Positions 27,163 through 42,384 of a DNA stretch of 64,000 nucleotides are shown here, piece after piece. The notes below the pieces were generated by a model, which was given only the letters and a program-made list of their open reading frames with translations, was not told the origin of the DNA and did not search any database. Made by a program: the position numbers and the translations under genes. The stretch is taken from assembly GCF_004801285.1 (NCBI RefSeq), contig NZ_SSNY01000006.1, positions 222,066-286,065 on the forward strand, read 5' to 3'. This DNA is from Ollibium composti (GTDB lineage: Bacteria; Pseudomonadota; Alphaproteobacteria; Rhizobiales; Rhizobiaceae). Position 1 is the first letter of the stretch. Each line of letters starts with the position of its first letter.

Positions 27163-28368
27163 ATGCACCTGCGCGACGGCCTCCAGACCCACGCGACCGT
27201 CCGCCAGCGCTACGACCACCTGGTCGACAACGGCACGCTGCGGCGCGACGGCGCCCAGGAGGCGGTCGCCGACCACCTCGACCGGCTGATCGGCGAGATC
27301 GCCGACAAGCGCATCGCCCGCAAGTCGAGCGCGCTGGGCTGGCTGTTCGCCTCGAAGCGGCAGACCCGGGAGCCGGTGAAGGGCCTCTACATCCATGGCG
27401 GCGTCGGGCGCGGCAAGACGATGCTGATGGATTTCTTCTTCGAGCTCGTGCCGGTGCGGCGCAAGCGCCGCGTCCACTTCAACGACTTCATGGCCGACGT
27501 GCACGACCGCATCCAGAAGCACCGGCAGGCGCGCAAGGAAGGCACCGTCAAGGAAGACGATCCGATTCCGCCGGTGGCGCGGGCGCTCGCCGAGGAAGCG
27601 TGGGTGCTGTGCTTCGACGAATTCACCGTCACCGACATCGCCGACGCGATGGTGCTGTCGCGGCTGTTCTCGGCGCTGTTTTCCAACGGCGTCGTGCTGG
27701 TGGCGACGTCCAACGTCGCGCCGCGCGATCTCTATCGCGACGGCCTGAACCGGCAGCTTTTCCTGCCGTTCATCGCCATTCTCGAACGCAACGCCGAGGT
27801 GCTGGCGCTCGATTCCGACAAGGACTATCGGCAAGACAAGATGAACCGCATGCCGGTCTATCTGATGCCGGCCGATGCCGCTGCCGACCGCCAGATGGAC
27901 GAGGCCTGGACAGAGATCACCGGCGGCAAGGCGGTGGAAACCACCGTCACGGTCAAGGGACGCAAGGTGACGGTGCCGCATGCGGCCGGCCGCGCGGCGC
28001 GCTTTTCCTTCGCCGAGCTTTGCGACGCACCGCTCGGCGCGCGCGACTACCTGGCGCTGGCCGAGCATTTCGATACGCTTTTCATCGACCATGTCCCGGT
28101 GCTCGACCAAACCCGGCGCAACCCGGCCAAGCGCTTCATCCTGCTTGTCGACACGCTCTACGATACGAAAAAGCGGGTGGTGATGAGCGCCGAGGCCGCA
28201 CCCGACAAGCTCTATGCCGGGCGTATGGGCACTACAGAGGCCTTCGAGTTCGATCGCACCGCCTCGCGCCTGATCGAGATGCAGAGCAAGGACTGGCTGG
28301 AAGAATGGGCCGCGCGGCATGCGCGGGCGGCCGCGTCACCCCGGCAGGATGTCGCGTCGGGCGGCTGA
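27163..28368 (+). CDS. zapE: cell division protein ZapE, AFG1-like ATPase
   Basis: ZapE is a P-loop ATPase of the AFG1/LACE1 family that binds the Z-ring late in division and whose mitochondrial relatives aid protein quality control. The 401-residue product has Walker A GGVGRGKT (79-86), FNDFMADVHDRI, Walker B LCFDEFTVTD and sensor regions with VATSNVAPRDLY. Length is typical. It starts 24 bp after omp19 and is followed by the promoter region of the TCA cluster, so the usual zapE-mdh-sucCDAB rhizobial order holds. Confidence 0.92.
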   Translation: MHLRDGLQTHATVRQRYDHLVDNGTLRRDGAQEAVADHLDRLIGEIADKRIARKSSALGWLFASKRQTREPVKGLYIHGGVGRGKTMLMDFFFELVPVRRKRRVHFNDFMADVHDRIQKHRQARKEGTVKEDDPIPPVARALAEEAWVLCFDEFTVTDIADAMVLSRLFSALFSNGVVLVATSNVAPRDLYRDGLNRQLFLPFIAILERNAEVLALDSDKDYRQDKMNRMPVYLMPADAAADRQMDEAWTEITGGKAVETTVTVKGRKVTVPHAAGRAARFSFAELCDAPLGARDYLALAEHFDTLFIDHVPVLDQTRRNPAKRFILLVDTLYDTKKRVVMSAEAAPDKLYAGRMGTTEAFEFDRTASRLIEMQSKDWLEEWAARHARAAASPRQDVASGG

Positions 28369-28461
28369 CGCCGGCCCACCATCACAAGCGCGTCATCGAC
28401 GATCGGCTATCTTCTGAAACCTGGGGCTTGGGTGTAAGACTCCTCGAAAGGTGCAAAAAAC

Positions 28462-28491
28462 TTTGACGTTTACGTAAGTCAAAATTAGTAT
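28462..28491 (+). promoter_or_regulatory. mdh promoter with overlapping palindrome
   Basis: TTGACG (28463-28468), a 17-bp spacer and TAGTAT (28486-28491) form a good sigma-70-like promoter 148 bp before mdh. It coincides with an inverted repeat, TTTGAC-N10-GTCAAA (28462-28483), whose centre contains TTACGTAA. Such spacing within the -35/-10 spacer is what MerR-family activators use. No regulator gene is adjacent. The TCA operon is probably controlled here. Confidence 0.5.
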
Positions 28492-28521
28492 AACCGATTG
28501 AAATTGCTGGGGCGAAAATAA

Positions 28522-29604
<1,083 letters not shown>

Positions 29605-29614
29605 GTGCTAGACC

Positions 29615-30177
29615 GTGCGCCTGACTGCCCAGACAGCCTTAGGACTATTTGCGCTAGCTGTTAGTGCCGTCGCGCTTTGGTGGCTTCTTACCGGTGCATT
29701 GCAGTATATTTTCGGCTTGGATAAGGCCGTTGTTCCTGCAGTTATTGGTGGAATTGTAGCAATAGCACTTGCCATCTTCGCATATTGGAGAGAACGAGCG
29801 AAGGCTAGAGCAGAAGCTCATCGTGATAAGAAGATTGAAGTCTATTCGATATTCTATGATATGATTTTTGACCTTCTTAGAAATCAAAAGGATGGGATAT
29901 CAGTTGATCTCGAAACAGATAGCACGTTCAGAGATAGATGGATGAGATTGACTCGTGGGGTAATGTTCTATGGCTCTCCCCATGTTGTCGAGGCAATGGC
30001 AAATTTCAAAACAAACGAAAATACAAGTCCCATAAATTCTCTGCAGCGTATTGGCGATATTTACTTGGCAATGCGAAAAGACATTGGCCTTAGCAATTGG
30101 GGGTTAACCAATGTGTCTATTCATCAAGTCTACGTCAACGACGACGTTCATTCCATCGAATCGATAGGGCCGAAGCC

Positions 30178-30181
<4 letters not shown>
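29615..30181 (+). CDS. AT-rich two-TM protein of unknown function, probably acquired
   Basis: This 188-residue protein is not a family I can name. Residues ~8-28 and ~38-58 are TM helices joined by a short loop; then comes a basic, charged stretch ([20 protein letters not shown]) and a ~120-residue cytoplasmic region. By hand count, 29761-30060 is about 40% G+C, well below its neighbours, and codon use is unlike theirs. It starts with GTG 10 bp after mdh, and its TGA overlaps the sucC ATG (ATGA). This points to horizontal insertion between mdh and sucC, which normally adjoin. Function cannot be inferred. Confidence 0.75.
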
Positions 30182-31371
<1,190 letters not shown>

Positions 31372-31422
31372 AGGTTGGGCCGGCCTCCCCGGCCCGGCCA
31401 AGGTGTGACCCAAGGTGTGACC

Positions 31423-31911
31423 ATGAGTGCCGTCCCCTCCCTTACCCCAGACCACCGGCGCCTGCAGGCGCTGGTCGGCGCTTGGCGCGGCGAGGAGGAA
31501 ATGTCGGCGACGCAATGGGCGCCGGCCGGCCGGACCTCGGCGGAAGTCGAGGCGGCGGCCGAATTCGGCGGCCTGTTCGTCACCCAGCGCTACCGGCAGA
31601 TGCGCGACGGTCGCGAGAGCTTCGCTTCGCACAACGTCTTCGGTTTCGACCAGGCTGACGGGCTGACCAAGATGTTCGCCTTCGATTCGATGGGCTTCTT
31701 CCCGGCCGGTCCGGCCAGCGGCTCATGGGAGAGCGACCGGCTTGTGCTGGAGCGTCTGTCGCCGCGCGGAGCGGCTCGCGTCACCTACATGATCGATGGT
31801 CCAGACGGTTACCGCACCCACCTGGAATTCAAACCCGCCGGTTCCGAAAACTGGCAAGACATGGCGAAGGGCGCGTTCCGGCGTGTTTCGCCGTCCCAAA
31901 CAACCCTCTGA
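31423..31911 (+). CDS. DUF1579 family protein
   Basis: This 162-residue soluble protein fits DUF1579: HRRLQALVGAWRGEEEM at the start, FGGLFVTQRYRQMRDGRESFASHNVFGFD-type centre and a C-terminal lipocalin-like strand region. The frame opens 16 codons earlier, but the ATG at 31423 starts the recognisable part. A short duplication (AAGGTGTGACC twice, 31400-31422) lies just upstream. It sits between sucC and sucD, normally adjacent, on the same strand. Its role is unknown. Confidence 0.75.
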   Translation: MSAVPSLTPDHRRLQALVGAWRGEEEMSATQWAPAGRTSAEVEAAAEFGGLFVTQRYRQMRDGRESFASHNVFGFDQADGLTKMFAFDSMGFFPAGPASGSWESDRLVLERLSPRGAARVTYMIDGPDGYRTHLEFKPAGSENWQDMAKGAFRRVSPSQTTL

Positions 31912-31926
31912 GCAAGAAGGTCCGGC

Positions 31927-32829
31927 ATGTCCATTCTCATCGACAAGAACACCAAGATCTTGGTCCAGGGCCTGACCGGCAAGACCGGTACCTTCCACAC
32001 CGAGCAGGCGCTGGCCTATCACGGAACCAAGATGGTCGGCGGCATCCACCCCAAGAAGGGCGGCGAGACCTGGGAAGGCTCGAAGGGCGAAAAGCTGCCG
32101 ATCTTCGCCAGCGTGGCCGAAGGCAAGGAAAAGACCGGCGCCACGGCGTCCGTCGTCTACGTGCCGCCGGCGGGCGCTGCGGCGGCCATCATCGAGGCGA
32201 TCGAGGCGGAGATACCGCTGATCGTGTGCATCACCGAGGGTATCCCGGTGCTCGACATGGTCAAGGTCAAGGCGAAGCTCGACAAGTCGAAGTCGCGCCT
32301 CATCGGGCCGAACTGCCCCGGCATCGTCACGCCCGACCAGTGCAAGATCGGCATCATGCCCGGCAACATCTTCAAGAAGGGCTCCGTCGGCGTTGTTTCG
32401 CGCTCGGGAACGCTTACCTATGAGGCTGTGTTCCAGACCACCAATGCCGGCCTCGGCCAGACCACCGCCGTCGGCATCGGCGGCGATCCGGTGAAAGGCA
32501 CCGAATTCATCGACATGCTCGAAATGTTCCTGGCCGACGACGAGACCAAGTCGATCATCATGATCGGCGAGATCGGCGGCTCTGCCGAGGAAGACGCGGC
32601 ACAGTTCCTCAAGGACGAGGCCAAGCGTGGCCGCAGGAAGCCGATGGCCGGCTTCATTGCCGGGCGCACGGCGCCTCCCGGCCGCACGATGGGCCATGCC
32701 GGCGCGGTGATTTCCGGCGGCAAGGGCGGCGCCGAAGACAAGATCGCGGCGATGGAATCGGCCGGCATCAAGGTCTCGCCCTCGCCGGCGCGGCTCGGCA
32801 CGACGCTAGTGGAAGCGATTAAAGGTTAA
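31927..32829 (+). CDS. sucD: succinyl-CoA synthetase alpha subunit
   Basis: SucD is the CoA-binding, phosphohistidine-bearing alpha subunit of succinyl-CoA ligase. The 300-residue product has the CoA-binding Rossmann region with [13 protein letters not shown] (residues ~12-24), IGPNCPGI, and the active histidine at about H257 in [12 protein letters not shown]. It works with SucC across the intervening DUF1579 gene. It is followed by a 115-bp gap holding an inverted-repeat element before sucA. Confidence 0.96.
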   Translation: MSILIDKNTKILVQGLTGKTGTFHTEQALAYHGTKMVGGIHPKKGGETWEGSKGEKLPIFASVAEGKEKTGATASVVYVPPAGAAAAIIEAIEAEIPLIVCITEGIPVLDMVKVKAKLDKSKSRLIGPNCPGIVTPDQCKIGIMPGNIFKKGSVGVVSRSGTLTYEAVFQTTNAGLGQTTAVGIGGDPVKGTEFIDMLEMFLADDETKSIIMIGEIGGSAEEDAAQFLKDEAKRGRRKPMAGFIAGRTAPPGRTMGHAGAVISGGKGGAEDKIAAMESAGIKVSPSPARLGTTLVEAIKG

Positions 32830-32911
32830 GGGAGTATGGGAATAGGGCTGTAGGGGAACAGGGATCGCCAACATACTGCCCTACTCCCTTATTCACCTAT
32901 TCCCTTCCTAC
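32829..32911. repeat. inverted-repeat element between sucD and sucA
   Basis: The sucD-sucA gap holds a purine-rich left part (GGGAGTATGGGAATAGGG and CTGTAGGGG) mirrored by a pyrimidine-rich right part (CTGCCCTACTCCC and ACCTATTCCCTTCC). The arms can pair imperfectly over about 35 bp each. Its sequence is unlike the surrounding DNA and looks like a mobile intergenic palindromic repeat. It may act as an mRNA stabiliser or attenuator within the operon. Confidence 0.55.
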
Positions 32912-32944
32912 CAAGGAGATGGAGCGGAAACTCCGAGGCGTACA

Positions 32945-35944
<3,000 letters not shown>

Positions 35945-35984
35945 GCCGCCGGCGCAGACAGACCTCCAACAACGGAAACGATCC

Positions 35985-37277
<1,293 letters not shown>

Positions 37278-37313
37278 CGGCCGCACTCGGCCGGGTTTGC
37301 CAAGGAGGCCGTC

Positions 37314-37715
37314 ATGGAAGCCGCAGCCGCATCGACCGAGATCATCGTGCTCGGATGGAGCGTCGTGCTCCTGCTCGTGCAGATCATTTTGCAGGCCGTC
37401 TCGACCTACGATCTCGGCCCTTATCTGCTCGGGCCGCGCGACGATAACCGCCAGTCCGGCAACGTCTGGGCCGGCCGGCTGAAGCGGGCGCTGGAAAACC
37501 TGCTGGAAACCTACCCGGCCTTCGTCGCGCTGGCGCTGGCGCTCGCCGTCACCGGCAAGACCGGCGGCATCGCCGCGACCGGCGCCTGGATCTGGCTGAT
37601 CGCGCGTATCGTCTACGTACCGCTCTATGCCTTCGGCGTGCCGGCGGTGCGAACCCTTGCGTGGTGCGTATCGGTGGTCGGCCTCGTGATGATGCTGTTC
37701 CGGCTGATGGCCTGA
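37314..37715 (+). CDS. MAPEG family membrane protein
   Basis: This 133-residue protein has four TM segments and fits MAPEG (glutathione/eicosanoid-type membrane proteins). The polar loop GRLKRALENLLETYPAFVALALAL after the first TM is the family's most recognisable part. Bacterial members are mostly uncharacterised. It lies between sucB and lpd on the same strand, with the next gene starting two bases after its stop, and is probably co-transcribed with the TCA genes. Confidence 0.8.
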   Translation: MEAAAASTEIIVLGWSVVLLLVQIILQAVSTYDLGPYLLGPRDDNRQSGNVWAGRLKRALENLLETYPAFVALALALAVTGKTGGIAATGAWIWLIARIVYVPLYAFGVPAVRTLAWCVSVVGLVMMLFRLMA

Positions 37716-37717
37716 CC

Positions 37718-38224
37718 ATGCCGGACTCCCTGGTCCGACGATCGGCCGGCATGCTCGTGGGTTGCGCGGCCATCCTTGCCGCGGCGTCCGCTTTCGCGGC
37801 CTGTCCGGTCGAACTTGCCGTCTATGGTGACCGCGACGACGCGGCCGGCATCGACTTCCGGCCGGCCACTGACCTCGCCGCCGTGACCAACACCTTCCGC
37901 ATGAATCTCGACAAAGGCATCATGCTGGACGGTATGGTCATGTGGAGCGAAGGGACGGAGCGGCCCTACGGCACGCTCACCTACAGATGCCCGGACGGTG
38001 ACGTTACCGGCGCCGAACTGGAAGCCTGCACCGTCTGGCAGGGCGTCATCTATGCGGTGGACGATGCCGGCGCGATCGACCTGCTGCCGAAAACGGGCGA
38101 TGCGCCGAAGGCGTTGATCTTTCCGGACCTCGGCCCGTCGCTCAGGCTTTCGACGGCCTATGGCCAGAGCGGCTTCACGAAAGTGCCGTGGGACGTTTTC
38201 GCGCTGAAGGGTTGCCAGGAATGA
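37718..38224 (+). CDS. secreted protein of unknown function
   Basis: The 168-residue product has a signal peptide (hydrophobic residues ~11-26, cleavage at AFA-ACP) and a mature part with four cysteines (CPVELAVYG, YRCPDG, EACTVW, LKGCQE), likely two disulfides. I do not recognise a family. It starts two bases after the MAPEG gene, so the two are coupled; earlier in-frame starts overlap that gene. lpd follows after 81 bp. It is probably periplasmic. Confidence 0.65.
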   Translation: MPDSLVRRSAGMLVGCAAILAAASAFAACPVELAVYGDRDDAAGIDFRPATDLAAVTNTFRMNLDKGIMLDGMVMWSEGTERPYGTLTYRCPDGDVTGAELEACTVWQGVIYAVDDAGAIDLLPKTGDAPKALIFPDLGPSLRLSTAYGQSGFTKVPWDVFALKGCQE

Positions 38225-38305
38225 ACCGTCCGGCGGTGGCATTGCCGGACTGAAGATCGTATTGAGGGACCGGCCCGCGGGCCGCATCGGACAGGGATTT
38301 GCGAA

Positions 38306-39709
38306 ATGGCATATGATGTTGTGGTGATCGGCTCCGGCCCCGGCGGCTATGTTTGCGCCATCAAGGCGGCGCAGTTGGGCTTGAAGGTGGCCGTGGTGGA
38401 GAAGCGCGAGACGTTCGGCGGCACCTGCCTCAACATCGGCTGCATTCCCTCCAAGGCGCTGCTGCACGCTTCCGAGATGTTCGCCGAGGCAGGCCATTCC
38501 TTCGACACGCTCGGTGTCGAGGTGCAGCCGAAGCTGAACCTGAAGAAGATGATGGCGCACAAGGACACGACGGTCTCGGCCAATGTCAACGGCGTCGCCT
38601 TCCTGTTCAAGAAGAACAAGATCGATGCCTTCCGCGGCACCGGCAAGGTGCTCGGCGCTGGCAAGGTTTCCGTCACCGGCGAGGACGGCAAGAGCCAGGA
38701 GATCGAAGCGAAGAACATCGTCATCGCCACCGGTTCCGAGGTCGCCGGCATCCCCGGCGTGGCAGTCGACATCGACGAAAAGGTGATCGTCTCCTCCACC
38801 GGCGCGCTGTCGCTGGCGAAGGTGCCGCAGACGTTGATCGTGGTCGGCGGCGGCGTCATCGGCCTGGAGCTTGGCTCGGTCTGGGCACGGCTCGGCGCCA
38901 AGGTGACGGTGGTCGAGTTCCTCGACTCGATCCTCGGCGGCATGGATGGCGAGGTCGCCAAGCAGTTCCAGCGCCTGCTTTCCAAGCAGGGCTTCGAGTT
39001 CAAGCTGGGATCGAAGGTGACGGCCGTCGCCAAGGGCAAGAAGGGCGCCTCCGTCACCTTCGAGCCGGTGAAGGGCGGCGCGGCCGAGACCATCGAGGCC
39101 GATGTCGTGCTGGTCGCCACCGGCCGGCGCGCCTATGCCGACGCCCTCGGCCTCAAGGAGGCGGGCGTCGAAGTGGACGAGCGCGGCCGCGTGAAGACGG
39201 ACGGTCATCTCCAGACCAACGTGCCGGGCATCTGGGCTATCGGCGACGTCGTGGCCGGGCCGATGCTGGCGCACAAGGCCGAGGACGAAGGCGTGGCGGT
39301 GGCAGAGCGCATCGCCGGCCAGGCCGGCCACGTCAACTACGATGTGATCCCGAGCGTCGTCTACACCAGCCCGGAGGTCGCTTCGGTCGGCAAGACAGAA
39401 GAAGAGCTGAAGAAGGCCGGCGTCGACTACAAGGCCGGCAAGTTCCCCTTCACCGCCAACGGCCGCGCGCGCGCCATGCTGCATACGGACGGCTTCGTGA
39501 AGATCCTGGCAGACAAGAAGACCGACAAGGTGCTCGGCGTCCACATCCTGGGCTTCGGCGCAGGCGAAATGATCCACGAGGCGGCGGTGTTGATGGAGTT
39601 CGGCGGTTCGTCGGAAGACCTCGCCCGCACCTGCCACGCGCATCCGACCATGTCGGAAGCGGTGAAGGAAGCGGCGCTCGCCACCTTCTTCAAGCCGATC
39701 CACATCTGA
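38306..39709 (+). CDS. lpdA: dihydrolipoamide dehydrogenase (E3)
   Basis: This FAD enzyme reoxidises dihydrolipoyl groups of the OGDH complex with NAD+. The 467-residue product has the FAD-binding GSGPGG, the redox-active disulfide C41-C46 in GGTCLNIGC, a second nucleotide-binding [10 protein letters not shown], and the C-terminal interface motif HAHPTMSE with the catalytic His. Its position after sucAB marks it as the OGDH-linked E3. A good terminator follows, closing the TCA unit. Confidence 0.96.
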   Translation: MAYDVVVIGSGPGGYVCAIKAAQLGLKVAVVEKRETFGGTCLNIGCIPSKALLHASEMFAEAGHSFDTLGVEVQPKLNLKKMMAHKDTTVSANVNGVAFLFKKNKIDAFRGTGKVLGAGKVSVTGEDGKSQEIEAKNIVIATGSEVAGIPGVAVDIDEKVIVSSTGALSLAKVPQTLIVVGGGVIGLELGSVWARLGAKVTVVEFLDSILGGMDGEVAKQFQRLLSKQGFEFKLGSKVTAVAKGKKGASVTFEPVKGGAAETIEADVVLVATGRRAYADALGLKEAGVEVDERGRVKTDGHLQTNVPGIWAIGDVVAGPMLAHKAEDEGVAVAERIAGQAGHVNYDVIPSVVYTSPEVASVGKTEEELKKAGVDYKAGKFPFTANGRARAMLHTDGFVKILADKKTDKVLGVHILGFGAGEMIHEAAVLMEFGGSSEDLARTCHAHPTMSEAVKEAALATFFKPIHI

Positions 39710-39735
39710 GCCATCTCGCCCTGAATTAAAGAGCG

Positions 39736-39764
39736 CGGCCCGCCAATGGCGGGCCGTTTCGTTT
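39736..39764 (+). terminator. rho-independent terminator after lpdA
   Basis: A 9-bp perfect stem (CGGCCCGCC / GGCGGGCCG) with an AAT loop is followed by TTTCGTTT. It lies 26 bp after the lpdA stop and ends the TCA transcription unit. Confidence 0.85.
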
Positions 39765-39781
39765 GCGGGCTCTGTACCGGC

Positions 39782-40210
39782 TTACTGTGCCGGAGCCGGT
39801 GTCGTCGAATTGTTGGCGGGCGGTGTCGCCGGTGCCGGTTCGGTCGTGCCGCCGTTCGCCGGCGGATTGGCCGGAGCCGTCGAATTGTCGGCCGGCGGCG
39901 TTGCTGGAGCCGGTGCCGGTTCGGCCGGCTTCATGGTGCCGCCATCCGCGGGCGCGGGCTGGGCTGGCGCGGTCTCGCTCGCGGCCGGCGGTTCTCCAGG
40001 GGCCGGCGCTTCGGCACTGCGGCCGAACAGGAAGTAGGCGACGACGGCGAGGATGACGACCACCAGGACGATCAGCCAGGTGCCGCCGCTACCGCTCGGC
40101 TGGTTGACGACCCTGTTGTCGATGACCGGGTCGGTATCGCGCGGTGGGGTGGGGTTGAGCGGGTCGGTCAGGCGCGGATCGTTGGGATCCAGATTGCCGG
40201 GATTGGCCAT
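39782..40210 (-). CDS. single-TM protein with Pro/Ala/Asn-rich repeat tail
   Basis: This 142-residue protein has an N-terminal cytoplasmic segment rich in Asp, Pro and Asn (residues 1-40), one TM helix (~43-62), and a low-complexity tail to the C-terminus with imperfect repeats of PATPPA(D/N)NST and PANPPANGGT. The tail is predicted outside the membrane and may span the periplasm. The ATG at 40210 is preferred over one 12 codons earlier. No family is recognised. Confidence 0.6.
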   Translation of the reverse strand: MANPGNLDPNDPRLTDPLNPTPPRDTDPVIDNRVVNQPSGSGGTWLIVLVVVILAVVAYFLFGRSAEAPAPGEPPAASETAPAQPAPADGGTMKPAEPAPAPATPPADNSTAPANPPANGGTTEPAPATPPANNSTTPAPAQ

Positions 40211-40318
40211 GTCGTCCTCCGTGAAACCTGGTTCGGCAGCAACCAAACGCGCGAAAGGCGATTGGGTTTCACAAGACCGTGAAAGAGGAGCGGACGATGC
40301 GGGGGGGGGTCGGCTGTG

Positions 40319-40444
40319 CTAAATCCTGCCCAGGGCGACGAGGAGGCCGGCCAGAAACGCCAGGAATGCCAGCCCATTGAGCGCGACCAGCAGCTTGAGC
40401 GCTGGGAGCGAGGCGCGGTCGGCGAGGGCGACGAGTGGTTTCAT
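40319..40444 (-). CDS. 41-residue single-TM protein
   Basis: A 41-codon frame encodes a short polar N-terminus (MKPLVALADRASL) and one long hydrophobic helix rich in Leu and Ala, ending in RI. I believe similar small membrane proteins exist in other rhizobia, but this is from memory. No strong ribosome site is visible. A run of nine G lies just past its 3' end (40301-40309). Confidence 0.4.
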   Translation of the reverse strand: MKPLVALADRASLPALKLLVALNGLAFLAFLAGLLVALGRI

Positions 40445-40520
40445 GCCGTCCTGTCTAAGGACAAAAGACAGCGAAACAGTTAACGCCGCCCGGCAACTTG
40501 TCGATCAGGCATGGCGGCAT

Positions 40521-41459
40521 TCAGGCGCGTGGATGCGCCGCCTCGTAGATATCGAGCAGGCGGGCGGTGTCGACGCCGGTGTAGATCTGCGTCGTCGACA
40601 GACTGGCGTGGCCGAGCAGTTCCTGGATGGTCCTGAGGTCGCCGCCACGGCCGAGCAGGTGCGTGGCGAAGGAATGGCGCAGCGCATGCGGGGTGGCGGT
40701 GTCCGGCAGGTTCAGTGCCGAACGCAGTCTGGCCATTTCGCGCTGGACGATGGCCGGGTTGAGCGGTCCGCCGCGCGCACCGCGAAACAGCGGACCTTCC
40801 ATGTCGAGATGGTAAGGGCAAAGCCGGCGATACTCCGCCACCGCCGCGAAGGCGACGGGCAGCACCGGCACCAGCCGCGTCTTGCCGCCCTTGCCGGTGA
40901 TGCGCAGCACGGTCTCGCGCGACGAGGCAAGATCGGCGCCGGTGAGGCCGAGCGCCTCGGAAATGCGCAGGCCGCAGCCGTAGAGCAGTGTCAGCACGGC
41001 GGCGTTGCGGGCGGCGATCCACGGTTCCTCCGCCAGTTGCTCATCGGCCGAAACGATGCGCCGAGCATCGCCCGCCGTCAGCGGCTTGGGCAGCGATTTC
41101 GGCTGTTTCGGCGCGCGCAGCGCCGCAGCCCCCGCCGCATTGGCAAGGCCGCGCCGTTCCAGGAAACGCAGGAAGGAGCGCACGCCGGCCAGCCCGCGCC
41201 CCAGCGTGCGCGGACCGGCGCCGGTGTTGCGGCGGGAAGCGAGGAAGCCGCGCAGATCCGCCGGCCTGAGGTCGGCAATGTCCTTGAGGCCGGGCGCACC
41301 GCCGCAATGGCCGGTCAGGAATTGCAGGAACTGGCGACTGTCGCGCTCATAGGCCTCGACGGTGAGCGCCGACAGGCGCCGCTCGCCGGCCAGTGCCTTC
41401 AGCCAGCTTTCGCGCGCGGCCTGAAGGTCGGGCCTGGCCGGGATGAGGAATTCCTGCAT
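40521..41459 (-). CDS. xerC: tyrosine recombinase XerC
   Basis: XerC resolves chromosome dimers at dif together with XerD, aided by FtsK. The 312-residue product has the N-terminal SAM-like core-binding domain (residues ~10-100) and the catalytic domain with R165 (CGLRISE), a lysine near K190-K193, H258 and R261 (HALRH), H284 (LLGHAS) and nucleophile Y293 (QIYTGVD). The set is complete. It is divergent from rimM with only 67 bp between starts. Nothing marks it as a phage or integron integrase. Confidence 0.9.
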   Translation of the reverse strand: MQEFLIPARPDLQAARESWLKALAGERRLSALTVEAYERDSRQFLQFLTGHCGGAPGLKDIADLRPADLRGFLASRRNTGAGPRTLGRGLAGVRSFLRFLERRGLANAAGAAALRAPKQPKSLPKPLTAGDARRIVSADEQLAEEPWIAARNAAVLTLLYGCGLRISEALGLTGADLASSRETVLRITGKGGKTRLVPVLPVAFAAVAEYRRLCPYHLDMEGPLFRGARGGPLNPAIVQREMARLRSALNLPDTATPHALRHSFATHLLGRGGDLRTIQELLGHASLSTTQIYTGVDTARLLDIYEAAHPRA

Positions 41460-41526
41460 TGGCAGTTTGCATCCGATTGAATAAGGCAATGCTGAACGAT
41501 CGAAGTTAGCGAGCGGTGAAGCTCCC

Positions 41527-42147
41527 ATGCCCAAGCTGAAAAATCCTATCCAGATAGCCGTGGTCGGCGCCGCGCACGGCATCAAGGGCGAGGTGCGGGT
41601 GAAGACCTTCACCGGCGATCCGCTCGCGCTGGGCGAGTATGGGCCGCTTTACGCGAAGGACGGCCGCGCCTTCGAGATGCTGGATATCCGTCCCGCCGGC
41701 ACGGTCGTCGTGGTGCGCTTCAAGGGCGTCACCGACCGCAGCGCCGCCGAAGCGCTCACCGGAACGGAACTGTTCGTCGACCGCTCGGCGCTGCCGGATG
41801 ACGACGACGAAGACGATTTTTACCAGGCCGACCTGATCGGCCTCGACGTGCGGGACGACGCGGGTGCTGCCATCGGCAAGGTCGTCGCGGTGCAGAACTT
41901 CGGCGGCGGCGATATTCTCGACCTGACGCTGGGCCACGCCAAGGGCGTGCTGATTCCGTTCTCCAAAGCCGCTGTGCCGGAAGTCTCCGTCGCCGGCGGC
42001 TATATCCGCGTCGATCCGGTGGCAGCGGGGCTGGTGGAAGACGAGGACGGTGACGGCGAACCGGATATGGAAACGGCGCCCGACCGCACGGGCTTCGACG
42101 CCAAACGCCGGCCGCGCGGCCCGAAGGGCGCGGGAGGCAACCGGTGA
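41527..42147 (+). CDS. rimM: ribosome maturation factor RimM
   Basis: RimM aids 30S head maturation by binding S19. The 206-residue product has the N-terminal RimM beta-barrel ([21 protein letters not shown]) and the C-terminal PRC barrel with [11 protein letters not shown], plus an acidic-to-basic tail of ~35 residues as often seen in rhizobia. Usually rpsP lies just upstream and trmD just downstream. Here xerC is upstream in the opposite direction, and hicAB lies between rimM and trmD. Confidence 0.94.
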   Translation: MPKLKNPIQIAVVGAAHGIKGEVRVKTFTGDPLALGEYGPLYAKDGRAFEMLDIRPAGTVVVVRFKGVTDRSAAEALTGTELFVDRSALPDDDDEDDFYQADLIGLDVRDDAGAAIGKVVAVQNFGGGDILDLTLGHAKGVLIPFSKAAVPEVSVAGGYIRVDPVAAGLVEDEDGDGEPDMETAPDRTGFDAKRRPRGPKGAGGNR

Positions 42148-42151
42148 GGTC

Positions 42152-42183
42152 TTGCAAAATTTTTCTGTGTGTATAGATACACA
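42152..42183 (+). promoter_or_regulatory. hicAB promoter and palindromic operator
   Basis: A perfect inverted repeat, TGTGTAT-AG-ATACACA (42168-42183), ends two bases before the hicA ATG. TTGCAA (42152-42157), a 16-bp spacer and TAGATA (42174-42179) suggest a promoter whose -10 lies inside the palindrome. HicB antitoxins autorepress, so this is the likely operator. No ribosome site fits between it and the ATG, which would make the hicA mRNA leaderless or nearly so. Confidence 0.55.
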
Positions 42184-42185
42184 TC

Positions 42186-42383
42186 ATGCGTAGCCGTGAC
42201 GTCATCAGGCGACTTGAGGCTGACGGATGGCGGGAGGTGGCGCGCAAGGCGCGCAAGGGAAGTCATGCGCAGTTCAAGCATCCGACCAAAGCGGGGCGAG
42301 TTACGGTTCCCGATCCGCGACGGAATATTCCCATCGGCACCTTGCGCAGCATCGAGAAGCAATCGGGTGTGAAGCTGGTCTGA
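42186..42383 (+). CDS. hicA: HicA-family mRNA interferase toxin
   Basis: HicA toxins are small dsRBD-fold ribonucleases that cut mRNA independently of ribosomes. This 65-residue protein has the whole fold: helix with SRDVIRRLEADGW, the catalytic motif GSHAQF with H27, the strand VTVPDPRRNIPIGTL and a final helix. Length is typical. The antitoxin gene hicB starts one base after its stop. It lies between rimM and trmD, splitting a translation operon, which suggests acquisition as a module. Confidence 0.88.
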   Translation: MRSRDVIRRLEADGWREVARKARKGSHAQFKHPTKAGRVTVPDPRRNIPIGTLRSIEKQSGVKLV

Positions 42384-42384
42384 C

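Noticed and set aside
40521..41459. Phage or integron integrase
   Set aside because: Length, domain layout and setting fit chromosomal XerC; no attachment site, tRNA or phage gene is nearby.
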